Positions 49,539 to 57,709 of a stretch of DNA of 64,000 nucleotides are shown here, in pieces (position 1 is the stretch's first letter; each line of letters begins with the position of its first letter). The stretch is from Variovorax ginsengisoli (lineage in GTDB: Bacteria; Pseudomonadota; Gammaproteobacteria; Burkholderiales; Burkholderiaceae_C). A program made the translations under genes and the position numbers. Location: positions 62,001-126,000 of the forward strand of contig NZ_JAUJZH010000012.1 in assembly GCF_030486595.1 (NCBI RefSeq), given 5' to 3'. The notes beneath the pieces are model-generated. The model saw only the letters and a list, made by a program, of their open reading frames with translations, ran no database searches and was not told the DNA's origin.

Positions 49539-50831
49539 ATGCTGAGCAAAGAGAACAACGCCATTCTGACGCGTACCGGACCCGAGACCCCGATGGGCAA
49601 GCTGATGCGCTCCTTCTGGACGCCGGCGATGCTCTGGCGCGAGATCCCGGCAGCGGACGAGCCGCCGGTACGACTCACCCTTCTGGGCGAGAACCTCGTG
49701 GTATTTCGCGATACCGAGGGCCGCATCGGGGTGCTCGACGAGCATTGCCCGCATCGCGCGGCCAGCCTGTTCTTCGGCCGCAATGAAGAAGGCGGCATCC
49801 GTTGCGTCTACCACGGGTGGAAGTTCTCGGTCGAAGGCCAGTGCCTCGACATGCCCACCGAAGCGCCAGGCAGCCCCATGCGTTCGAGAGTCCGCGCCCT
49901 CGCCTATCCCGCGCGCCTGGCTGGTGGGCTCCTGTGGGTGTACATGGGAGAGGGCGATGCGCCACCGCTGCCCGACTTCGAGTTTCTGGGCCTGCCGGAC
50001 GATCACATCTACGCGTCGCGCTGGGAGCAGGACTGCAACTACGCCCAGGCGATGGAAGGCGAGCTGGACAGCGCGCACGTGGGCTTCCTGCACAGCCTCG
50101 TCAACAAGATCGAGGGCGACGCCCAGACGCTGACGGGCGAGTACTTCCGTGACGACAAGGCGCCGACCTGGAAGATCGTCCCGACACCGGCCGGCTTCAT
50201 GGCATGCAACGGTCGTCGGACGGCGGACGGGCAGCGCTACTGGCGTTTGAACCAGTTCCTGACGCCGTTCTACACCATGATCCCGCCGCATCCCAACGAT
50301 GCCCAGCTGGTCCGCATGTGGGTGCCCATGACGGACGAACGCTGCTGGGTGATCTGCGTGACCTTTCGCCCGGAACATCCCCTGGGTGGCAAGGAGCTGG
50401 CGGCATGGCGCAACGGGGATGTCGCGCATCGGAAGGTCGTTCCGGGGACGACGGTGCCGACGGAACGCAAGGACAACAACTACCTGATCGATCGCGCTGC
50501 GCAGAAGACGCAGTCGTTCACAGGCATCGCGGGGGTTCGTGCCCAGGATGCGATGGTCTGCGAATCGGCGGGTGCCATCGTCGATCGCACACGCGAAAAC
50601 CTGGGCAGCAGCGACCGGGCCGTGGTGGCGATGCGTCGCACGCTGATCGATGCGGCCGTCGCTTGCGGCGATCGCGGCGTGCGGCCCGAGGGCTCGCTCA
50701 TGCCGCATCTCTACCGCGTCCGGGCCACCCAGACGGTGTTGCCGGAAGGCGCCGACCCCGAGGACTCGGATGCCCTCATGGCAACGGCCCGGCCCTCACA
50801 GACAGTCAATCCTCAAGGAGACAAGCAATGA
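49539..50831 (+). CDS. Rieske non-haem iron aromatic ring oxygenase, alpha subunit 2
   Basis: A 430-residue oxygenase of the phthalate 4,5-dioxygenase type. Rieske motif CPHRAASLFF...CVYHGWKF, iron site EGELDSAHVGFLH (Asp, His, His). It differs clearly from the oxygenase at 46453-47679 in length and sequence. It has no reductase gene of its own nearby; the VanB-like protein at 45518 could serve both. The next Bug receptor gene starts at 50828 inside its stop region (ATGA). Confidence 0.92.
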   Translation: MLSKENNAILTRTGPETPMGKLMRSFWTPAMLWREIPAADEPPVRLTLLGENLVVFRDTEGRIGVLDEHCPHRAASLFFGRNEEGGIRCVYHGWKFSVEGQCLDMPTEAPGSPMRSRVRALAYPARLAGGLLWVYMGEGDAPPLPDFEFLGLPDDHIYASRWEQDCNYAQAMEGELDSAHVGFLHSLVNKIEGDAQTLTGEYFRDDKAPTWKIVPTPAGFMACNGRRTADGQRYWRLNQFLTPFYTMIPPHPNDAQLVRMWVPMTDERCWVICVTFRPEHPLGGKELAAWRNGDVAHRKVVPGTTVPTERKDNNYLIDRAAQKTQSFTGIAGVRAQDAMVCESAGAIVDRTRENLGSSDRAVVAMRRTLIDAAVACGDRGVRPEGSLMPHLYRVRATQTVLPEGADPEDSDALMATARPSQTVNPQGDKQ

Positions 50832-51892
50832 TCCCGACCATCGTCGGGCTGGCGCGTCGCGCCCGCTCCGCCTTTCAAGCGCCGAAGTTCGGCCGGCGCG
50901 CGATTTCCTCGCTGCTGATCTCGGCGTTCGCCTGCACGGGCGCTTCGACCGCGCTGGCTGCGGGGCAGGCGTACCCCCAGCAGCCGATCAGCATCATCGT
51001 GCCCTTTGCGGCCGGCGGCAGCCTCGATGCAACCGCACGCGTGCTGGGCAAGAAGCTCGACGAGATCCTCGGCCAGCCGGTGTTGGTCATCAACCGGCCC
51101 GGCGCAGGCAGTGCAGTCGGCGCACGCGCCGCTGCCACGGCCAAGCCCGACGGCTACACGCTCTTCATCGCTTCCGGCTCGGCTTTCGGCTTCGTGCATC
51201 TGCTGGTCCGCAATCACGACTTCTACTTGAAGGACTACGCGCCCATCGCCGGCCTCGGCATCTATACGTCCCTGTTCGCGGTGAGTGAAGCCACCCCCGC
51301 GAAGTCCTTGTCCGAGCTCGTCGCCCTGGCCGACAGCAAGCCGAGCGGACTGAGCATCTGCTCCACCGGAGCCAACGGAATCAACCACCTGCAACTTGAA
51401 ATGCTGAGGTTCGCCTACCAGAAGAAGAATCCCGGCAAGAAGCTCAACATCACCCATGTTCCATACAACGGCGTGGCACCGGCATTGACTGCAATGAAGG
51501 CGGGCGATGTGGACGCGTGCGTCTTGCCCTACAGCTCCCTGGTCAAGCAGATGGACGGCGCGGGGCTCCGGGTGATCGCGGTCCAGCGCGAAAAGCGATT
51601 GCCTGCGCTGCCGAACGCCGGAACCACGGGCGAGCAGGGCTATCCGGAGCTCGACGGAAACGAGCAGCTGGTGACGATCTCGGCGCCGGCCGGAACGCCG
51701 GCACCCGTGCTGCAGCGTCTGGAAACCGCCTTCCGTGATGCGATGAACGACCCCGCCGTCATGAAGAGCCTGAACGAGCTGGAAGTGCAGCCGAAGTTCG
51801 TGGGCTCGGCCGACGCGCGAAAGTGGCTCGAGCAGGACGTGAGGAAGCTCAGCAACGTGATTCGCGAAGCAGGGCTAGGGAGCAATCCGTGA
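50828..51892 (+). CDS. Bug-type receptor after Rieske oxygenase 2
   Basis: A 354-residue TctC/Bug receptor with a longer than usual N terminus (MIPTIVGLARRARSAFQAPK before the RRAISSLLISAFACTG leader). Family blocks: IIVPFAAGGSLDATARVLGK, INRPGAGSAVGARAAATAKP, YNGVAPALTAMKAGDVDACV, ISAPAGTPAPVLQRLE. It overlaps the oxygenase stop and, at its end, the GTG start of a hemerythrin gene, so three genes are coupled. Confidence 0.88.
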   Translation: MIPTIVGLARRARSAFQAPKFGRRAISSLLISAFACTGASTALAAGQAYPQQPISIIVPFAAGGSLDATARVLGKKLDEILGQPVLVINRPGAGSAVGARAAATAKPDGYTLFIASGSAFGFVHLLVRNHDFYLKDYAPIAGLGIYTSLFAVSEATPAKSLSELVALADSKPSGLSICSTGANGINHLQLEMLRFAYQKKNPGKKLNITHVPYNGVAPALTAMKAGDVDACVLPYSSLVKQMDGAGLRVIAVQREKRLPALPNAGTTGEQGYPELDGNEQLVTISAPAGTPAPVLQRLETAFRDAMNDPAVMKSLNELEVQPKFVGSADARKWLEQDVRKLSNVIREAGLGSNP

Positions 51893-52386
51893 GCGGCACC
51901 CGGCGCCTCATGCCGCGTCTCGGATGGGACGACGGGTTCGCGCTCGGCGAACAACAAATGGATCTGGCGCACCGCGAATTCGTCGATTGCGTCGACGCGT
52001 TGCTCACATCGAATGACGAGGCCCTGGAGGTCGCACTCGCAGTCTTCGAACGACACGCTCGCACGCATTTCGCACAGGAAGAGGAAGCGATGCGAAGCTC
52101 GCGATACGATTCGGCGCGCTGCCACGTCGAGGAGCACGCGGCGGTCCTGGAAAGTCTGCGCCAGGTCAAGGCCGCGCTGGTCCAAGGCCGCACCGAAGTG
52201 GTCCGTGCGTTTGCCGTCGCTCTCGCCGACTGGTTCCCCGGACATACCGAAGTGATGGACAAAGGTCTGGCCAGCTGGCTTGCCCGTCAACGCTGGGGCG
52301 GAACGCCGATGGCCGTCACGCGAGCTATCGGCGCTGCGCCCTCGCGAGTCGGCGGACCTCGGCGGCCCGTGCATGCGGAAGCTTGA
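51889..52386 (+). CDS. bacteriohemerythrin-like protein
   Basis: A 165-residue hemerythrin-fold protein starting at GTG 51889, which overlaps the receptor stop (GTGA). Iron ligands are visible: an early His (LAHREF), HxxxE in RTHFAQEEEAM, HxxxH in CHVEEHAAVL and HxxxxD in PGHTEVMD. It should bind oxygen reversibly at a di-iron site in the cytoplasm. A hemerythrin within an oxygenase operon could supply oxygen to the Rieske enzymes or sense it; this is inference. Confidence 0.85.
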   Translation: MSGTRRLMPRLGWDDGFALGEQQMDLAHREFVDCVDALLTSNDEALEVALAVFERHARTHFAQEEEAMRSSRYDSARCHVEEHAAVLESLRQVKAALVQGRTEVVRAFAVALADWFPGHTEVMDKGLASWLARQRWGGTPMAVTRAIGAAPSRVGGPRRPVHAEA

Positions 52387-52396
52387 GGTCGGGCTC

Positions 52397-53812
52397 ATGG
52401 AAACACGCCCTCTGACCTACTTCGAAAAGGTCTGGAACGAACACGCCATCGCTGACCTGGGCGACGGCACCTGGCTGCTGCAGGCCGATCGGCTGCTCCT
52501 GCATGACGTGACCGGCGGCGCGATCATGCGCACGCTGGTGGCCGAAGGCCATGCACCGGCCTCGCCCTCGCAAGTGTTCGGGGTGATAGATCACCTGCTC
52601 GTGACCAGGCCGCAACCGCAGCGGCGCGATGGATGGACGCCGGTGGCTACCCAGATGATCAGCGAGTCGCGGCATCTCTCGCAGCAACTCGGCATCGAGC
52701 TCATCGATGTGGAGGACCCGCGCCAGGGCATCACGCACGTGATCGCGCCCGAACTGGGCATCGCGCTGCCGGGCCTGATGATCGTGTGCGGCGACAGCCA
52801 CACCTGCACGCTCGGCGGCCTGGGGGCGATCGGCTGGGGCATCGGAACCTCCGAGGGCGTGCATGTGCTGGCCACTCAGACGATCGCCGAGACCCGACCG
52901 AGGCTCATGCGCGCCAATTTCGAAGGCCGGCTGCGTCCGGGCGTCTCGGCCAAGGACATGATCCTGCGTCTGATCGGTGAGATCGGCGCTGGCGGGGGTG
53001 CGGGCTTCGCGATCGAATTCGCGGGCGAGGCCGTCCGGGCGCTGCCGGTCGAAGCGCGACTGACCCTGTGCAACATGGCCGTAGAGTGCTCGGCCAAGTA
53101 CGGCTTTGTGGCGCCGGACGACACCGTGTTCGACTACCTCGAGGGCCGTGCCCATGCGCCCAAGGGCGCTGCCTGGGACATGGCGGTGGCGCATTGGCGT
53201 TCGCTAGCCACCGATGCGCTCGCGCTCTTCGACCGCGAGGTGTTCATCGACGTGACCACGCTCGAGCCGCAAGTCACCTGGGGCACCAGCCCGCAGCACG
53301 TGGCCCCGGTGAACTCGAGCGTGCCCGTGCCTGAAGAGGCCGGCGACGGACCATCGCGCGCGAATGCGAAGGCGGCGCTGGCCTATCAGCAACTCACGCC
53401 GGGTACGGCGCTCGAGTCGGTGCGCATCGACGTCGCGTACATCGGCACCTGCACCAACGCACGGCTGTCCGACCTGCGGTTGGCCGCCGAGTACCTGCGG
53501 GGGCGCAGGGTCGCGTCGCACGTGACGGCGATCTGCGTGCCCGGTTCGGCCGGCGTGAAACGGGCGGCCGAGGCCGAAGGGCTCGATGCCGTCTTTCGCG
53601 AGGCCGGCTTCGAGTGGCATGACGCGGGCTGCGGCATGTGCGGCAGCGGTCGCGGGCGGTTGGAGGATGTACGCGTGATCAGCACGAGCAATCGCAACTT
53701 CGAGAATCGCCAGGGCAAGCGCACGCGCACGCACCTGGCCAGTCCCCTGACTGTGGCCGCATCGGCCGTGGCGGGACATATCGCGGACCCACGCAAGGAG
53801 GTGCTTGCCTGA
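52397..53812 (+). CDS. LeuC-like aconitase-family hydro-lyase, large subunit
   Basis: A 471-residue aconitase-superfamily large subunit like 3-isopropylmalate dehydratase LeuC. The [4Fe-4S] ligands are Cys in YIGTCTNARLSDL and both Cys in CGMCGSGRG; CGDSHTCTLGGLGAIGWGIG is the substrate-side block. ATG 52397 is chosen; ATG 52373 is possible. It overlaps the small-subunit gene by one base. It is not with leuB or leuA but among aromatic catabolic genes, so it may hydrate a ring-cleavage product (a tricarboxylate or a maleate derivative) rather than serve leucine synthesis. Confidence 0.86.
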   Translation: METRPLTYFEKVWNEHAIADLGDGTWLLQADRLLLHDVTGGAIMRTLVAEGHAPASPSQVFGVIDHLLVTRPQPQRRDGWTPVATQMISESRHLSQQLGIELIDVEDPRQGITHVIAPELGIALPGLMIVCGDSHTCTLGGLGAIGWGIGTSEGVHVLATQTIAETRPRLMRANFEGRLRPGVSAKDMILRLIGEIGAGGGAGFAIEFAGEAVRALPVEARLTLCNMAVECSAKYGFVAPDDTVFDYLEGRAHAPKGAAWDMAVAHWRSLATDALALFDREVFIDVTTLEPQVTWGTSPQHVAPVNSSVPVPEEAGDGPSRANAKAALAYQQLTPGTALESVRIDVAYIGTCTNARLSDLRLAAEYLRGRRVASHVTAICVPGSAGVKRAAEAEGLDAVFREAGFEWHDAGCGMCGSGRGRLEDVRVISTSNRNFENRQGKRTRTHLASPLTVAASAVAGHIADPRKEVLA

Positions 53813-54438
53813 TGGAAAGCCTGCAACATGTGACCGGCATCGCCGCACCGCTGATGTACGCCAACGTGGACACCGACCAGATCATTCCCACGCGCTTTCT
53901 CGCACGGCTTTCGGAAGATGGGATCGGCGAAGGCCTGTTCGCCGAATGGGCCACGTGCAGCGACGGCAGCCCGCAACCGGACTTCCTGCTGAACCAGGCG
54001 CCGTGGAACCGCGCCAGCATCCTGCTGGCCGGCCCGATGTTCGGCTGCGGGTCGTCGCGAGAGGCGGCGCCGCGTGCGCTGCGTGAACGCGGCTTCCGTG
54101 CACTGATCGCCCCCAGTTTCGGCGACATCTTCTTCAGCAATTGCTTTCGAAACGGCATCGTGCCGGTTCGCCTTCCAGCCGATACGGTGCTGGCGCTTGC
54201 CGAACACATGCGTCGCGAGCGCGGCGATGACGGGCGCTGTGTGCTCACGGTCGACCTCGAGCAGGGCACAGTCACCCTTCCGCCGACCGGGGAGGTCCAT
54301 GCCTTCAGCGTGCCGCCGCTGCTCGGCCGGATGCTGCGCGAGGGACTGGACGAGATCGCGCTCACGCGCACCCACCAGCCGGCCATCGACCACTACCGCC
54401 TCGCCGACCGGGAGCGCCGGCCTTGGGCCTACCTCTGA
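53812..54438 (+). CDS. LeuD-like aconitase-family hydro-lyase, small subunit
   Basis: A 208-residue swivel-domain subunit like LeuD. Conserved blocks are ANVDTDQIIPTRFL at the N terminus, GPMFGCGSSREAAPRALRER in the middle and FGDIFFSNCFRNGIVPVRLP. ATG 53812 shares a base with the stop of the large-subunit gene. The substrate loop differs from leucine-pathway LeuD, which usually has IPKQFL and SREHAPWAL. Together the two form a heterodimeric hydro-lyase. Confidence 0.86.
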   Translation: MESLQHVTGIAAPLMYANVDTDQIIPTRFLARLSEDGIGEGLFAEWATCSDGSPQPDFLLNQAPWNRASILLAGPMFGCGSSREAAPRALRERGFRALIAPSFGDIFFSNCFRNGIVPVRLPADTVLALAEHMRRERGDDGRCVLTVDLEQGTVTLPPTGEVHAFSVPPLLGRMLREGLDEIALTRTHQPAIDHYRLADRERRPWAYL

Positions 54439-54477
54439 GAGCACGGCGGCCTCATCGAACGACACACAGGAGACAGC

Positions 54478-55431
54478 ATGAAGACCCGTTACCCCCTGGC
54501 GGCCCTGATCGCGGCGCTTGCCTTGCCGACGTTCGCACAGGGCGACTTCCCGAGCCGCCGCATCACGATCGTGGTGTCGGCATCCACTGGTGGTGGGCTG
54601 GACGGCGTTGCACGGCTGTTGTCCAAGCGCATGCAGGAGACCTGGAACCAGCCTGCGATCGTCGAGAACCAGGGCGGCGCCGACGGGTTGATCGCGACGC
54701 AGCGCGTTGCGCAATCGCCGGCCGACGGCTACACGATGCTCCTGACCATTCCCTCGCTGCTGCTGCTCAAGCACAACGCGAAGGATCTTTCCTTCGATCC
54801 GGTGGGCTCGCTCGCGCCTGTCTCGGAGCTCGCGCGCACGCCTTCGGCCATCTCGGTCAACGGCAAGAGCGGCATCAAGACCTTCAAGGAACTCGTGAGC
54901 TACTGCAACAGCGCACCCACGCCCTGCACGTGGGGTTCCGGGCAGCAGCTGTCGTACCTGTACGGCAAGCGCACCTTCGCGGTCAGCGGCATCAAGGACA
55001 GCGTGAACGTGCCCTACAAGGGAACCGGTCCGGTCGTCAACGACCTGCTAGGCGGCCACATCGCGATCGGCATCACCAGCATTGCGGCGCCGCTGCCACA
55101 GCATCGTTCCGGCCTGTTGCGCATCCTCGCCGTGAACGCCGAGCAGCGTTCGCCCGAAGCGCCCGATGTGCCCACCTTCCGCGAGGCAGGCCTGAACGTG
55201 CCGGCGCGCGGCTCGTGGTATGGCTTGTTCGTGCCGCGCAAGACGCCGCCTGAAGTCGTGGCGCGCATCGAAACCATGCTGAAGGGGCTCGCCGCCGATC
55301 CGGAGGCCAGGCAGGTGGTGCAGGCGCTCGGCGCCGAGCCTGTGTTCGGCTCCACCCGCGACTTCGTCGCCGCGGTCGAGGATGAGCAGAAGTTCCTCGA
55401 TGGCCTGATCAGGCAGTTCCCGCTGAATTGA
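54478..55431 (+). CDS. Bug-type receptor after the LeuCD-like pair
   Basis: A 317-residue TctC/Bug receptor (leader MKTRYPLAALIAALALPTFA) with AGGAG before ATG 54478. Blocks: IVVSASTGGGLDGVARLLSK, ENQGGADGLIATQRVAQSPA, YKGTGPVVNDLLGGHIAIGI, LFVPRKTPPEVVARIE. An extra Cys pair (SYCNSAPTPCTW) may form a disulfide. Its last 23 bases overlap the convergent LysR gene end. Confidence 0.88.
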   Translation: MKTRYPLAALIAALALPTFAQGDFPSRRITIVVSASTGGGLDGVARLLSKRMQETWNQPAIVENQGGADGLIATQRVAQSPADGYTMLLTIPSLLLLKHNAKDLSFDPVGSLAPVSELARTPSAISVNGKSGIKTFKELVSYCNSAPTPCTWGSGQQLSYLYGKRTFAVSGIKDSVNVPYKGTGPVVNDLLGGHIAIGITSIAAPLPQHRSGLLRILAVNAEQRSPEAPDVPTFREAGLNVPARGSWYGLFVPRKTPPEVVARIETMLKGLAADPEARQVVQALGAEPVFGSTRDFVAAVEDEQKFLDGLIRQFPLN

Positions 55432-56410
55432 CCTCGAGCCGGCGTCTTGCCGCCCGTCTCTTCGGCGCGGCGACCTGGCTCACGTGGCGTATCGCATCGG
55501 CGAACTCCGTCAGGACCAACGGCCTCTCCATCCCGTCCCGCCGGAAGAAAAGGCCGAACGATGGAAGGTCGATGGAGGGCGAGACATCGAGCCTTCGCGC
55601 ACCGCCCCTGGCGATCTCGTCCACCGCATGCTCCAGCCGTACCGCGCACAGCAGCGAAGCATCCTGGCGAAGGACCGTGCCGATCGTCACCGACGACATG
55701 GCCTCGATCACCGGCACGGGCGGCGTCACGCCGCTGTTGAGAAAGGCCGTCATGAAAGCCTGTCGAACCAGCGTCTCCCTGGGCGGCAGCACCCACTTTG
55801 CGGCTTGCAGCTCGGCCCGTTGATAGCTTCGTGCGGCGATGCTCCCGTTCGAAGCGGAAGCCAGCACACACAGCGCGTCCTTGAGCAGCACAGCAGGCTC
55901 CAGCAAGGGAACCATGTCGCTCGAGAGCAGCTCGGGCGTGATGGCGCCAAAGACGCAGTCCAGTTCTCCTTGCAGCAGTCGATGGATGAGCTCGTGGACG
56001 CGGCCCTCCCTCAGCTGCACCGCGACGCCGGGCATTCGCTCCCGCAGCCTGACGATGGCCGCTGGAACGGCCGCAGTCACCGACGGGGCCCCCACACGCA
56101 GAACCGCGGTGACGCCGCTCTGCAATGCGTCGACGTCTTCGGTTGCGCGGGCCAGCTCGTTCAGTACAGCTCTCGCCCTGAATGCCGCGCTGACGCCCAG
56201 TGCATTCGCATGGATCCCCTGGTGGCTGCGTTCGAACAGCCTGGCCCCGAAGCAGCTTTCGACCTCGCCCAGCATCTTGCTGATCGCGGGCTGGCTCAGA
56301 TGCAGTCGCGCCGCCGCACCGCGCATCGTGGCGGTCTCGGAGAGCGCGACAAGAAGTTCGAGGTGTCTCAGTCGCAGCGTGCGCACGAGGCGGGCGGTCT
56401 TTGTATCCAT
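55409..56410 (-). CDS. LysR-type regulator
   Basis: A 333-residue LysR regulator of the GbpR/PcaQ-like type. The helix-turn-helix reads TMRGAAARLHLSQPAISKML. It is divergent from the CoA-transferase gene, with a gap that contains an inverted repeat (AATCGTGA-N8-TCACGATT). It is convergent with the Bug receptor gene, with overlapping 3' ends. By position it probably controls the CoA-transferase, DUF1254 and receptor genes. Confidence 0.88.
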   Translation of the reverse strand: MDTKTARLVRTLRLRHLELLVALSETATMRGAAARLHLSQPAISKMLGEVESCFGARLFERSHQGIHANALGVSAAFRARAVLNELARATEDVDALQSGVTAVLRVGAPSVTAAVPAAIVRLRERMPGVAVQLREGRVHELIHRLLQGELDCVFGAITPELLSSDMVPLLEPAVLLKDALCVLASASNGSIAARSYQRAELQAAKWVLPPRETLVRQAFMTAFLNSGVTPPVPVIEAMSSVTIGTVLRQDASLLCAVRLEHAVDEIARGGARRLDVSPSIDLPSFGLFFRRDGMERPLVLTEFADAIRHVSQVAAPKRRAARRRLEVNSAGTA

Positions 56411-56433
56411 TTCGGCTGCTCCGGGCTATATCG

Positions 56434-56457
56434 AATCGTGATCACTCCCTCACGATT
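56434..56457. promoter_or_regulatory. inverted repeat between lysR and the CoA-transferase gene
   Basis: AATCGTGA (56434-56441) and TCACGATT (56450-56457) are perfect 8-bp arms with an 8-bp spacer. The element lies 43 bp before the CoA-transferase ATG and 23 bp before the lysR start, a normal place for a LysR operator. Confidence 0.65.
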
Positions 56458-56500
56458 ATCGAATTTTCAAGAATCGCGGAAGGCGATAACGTCGCGCCCA

Positions 56501-57709
56501 ATGAACACCAGATCCAAAGAGACCTCCGAATCCGCCGCCCCGCTCGAGAATGTGCGGGTGATCGACATGGGGCAGTACATCGCCGGGCCCGGCGCCGCCA
56601 TGGTGCTGGCCGAACTGGGCGCGCAGGTGATCAAGATCGAGCCGCTGGCCGGTGACCAGGCCAGGCACATCGGCCGCTATGGCGAGTCGATGATCCGCGC
56701 CTACAGCCGCGGCAAGCAATCCATCGCGCTCAACCTGAAGAGCGATGCCGGCCGGGACATCGCGTGGCGCCTGATCGGCGAAAGCGACGTCGTCATCCAG
56801 AACCTGCGCCCTGGCGCGGTCGACGCGCTGGGCCTGGGACCGGTGGCGGTGCGCGATCGGTTCCCCAGGGTCATCTACCTGTCGATCTCCGGGTTCGGGG
56901 ACCTGGGGCCTTCGAGCGAGCGGCCCGGCTACGACATCGCCGCACAGGCGGAGAGCGGCCTGATGTCCGTCACGGGCGAGCCGGACCGGCTGCCACAGAA
57001 GGTGGGCGTTCCGATCATCGACGCCGCTGCTGCGCATCTCGGTGCGCAGGCCGTGCTCGCGGCACTCTACGGCCGCGAGCGGACGGGTGCCGGCGAGACG
57101 CTGAGGACATCGCTGCTCGAGGTGGCCATGCATCTGCAGGCAACCACGTGGTGCGACTATCTCGGAGGTGCGCCCGAGCCCACGCGCATCGGCGATGGCC
57201 AGCCGAACAATGCGCCCGCTGCGGAGGTCGTGCCGACGCGGGACGGGCACATCGTCCTGTCCGCCTATGCGGACGAGCATTGGACGCGCTTCTGCGGAGC
57301 GATGGGACGCGAGTCGCTCGCGACGGACCCTCGATTCCGAACCAACGCCCTTCGGGTGCAGCATCGCGCCGAGCTCCGCATCGTGCTGCGCGAATGCCTC
57401 TCGCCCTTCACCAGCGAGGAATGCGTGGCGCTGCTGAGCCGTCACCAGATCGTTGTCGGGTCCGTCCGCAGCTACCGGCAGGTGCTGCAGAGCAAGGACG
57501 TCCAGGCCAGTGGAATCCTGGTCGATGCACATGGCACGACGGGCGAGGGCTACCCGGCCCTGGCGCTGCCCTACCGGCTGGGCGATTCACCCCGCGCCGT
57601 GCCGCATGCCGCGCCGGCCTGCGGCGCCGACACGGATCGGCTCCTGGGCGGACTCGGATTCACGGGCCACGACATCGACGAATTTCGCAGCGCCGGGGTG
57701 GTGGCATGA
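56501..57709 (+). CDS. CaiB/BaiF family CoA-transferase
   Basis: A 402-residue class III CoA-transferase. The N terminus has VRVIDMGQYIAGPGAAMVLA and the nucleotide-like block AELGAQVIKIEPLAGDQARH; the catalytic Asp is probably in RPGYDIAAQAESGLMSVTGE. It should move CoA between short organic acids in the cytoplasm and so activate a substrate. ATG 56501; its stop overlaps the DUF1254 gene start (ATGA). The acid is unknown, though the Bug receptors point to carboxylates. Confidence 0.9.
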   Translation: MNTRSKETSESAAPLENVRVIDMGQYIAGPGAAMVLAELGAQVIKIEPLAGDQARHIGRYGESMIRAYSRGKQSIALNLKSDAGRDIAWRLIGESDVVIQNLRPGAVDALGLGPVAVRDRFPRVIYLSISGFGDLGPSSERPGYDIAAQAESGLMSVTGEPDRLPQKVGVPIIDAAAAHLGAQAVLAALYGRERTGAGETLRTSLLEVAMHLQATTWCDYLGGAPEPTRIGDGQPNNAPAAEVVPTRDGHIVLSAYADEHWTRFCGAMGRESLATDPRFRTNALRVQHRAELRIVLRECLSPFTSEECVALLSRHQIVVGSVRSYRQVLQSKDVQASGILVDAHGTTGEGYPALALPYRLGDSPRAVPHAAPACGADTDRLLGGLGFTGHDIDEFRSAGVVA

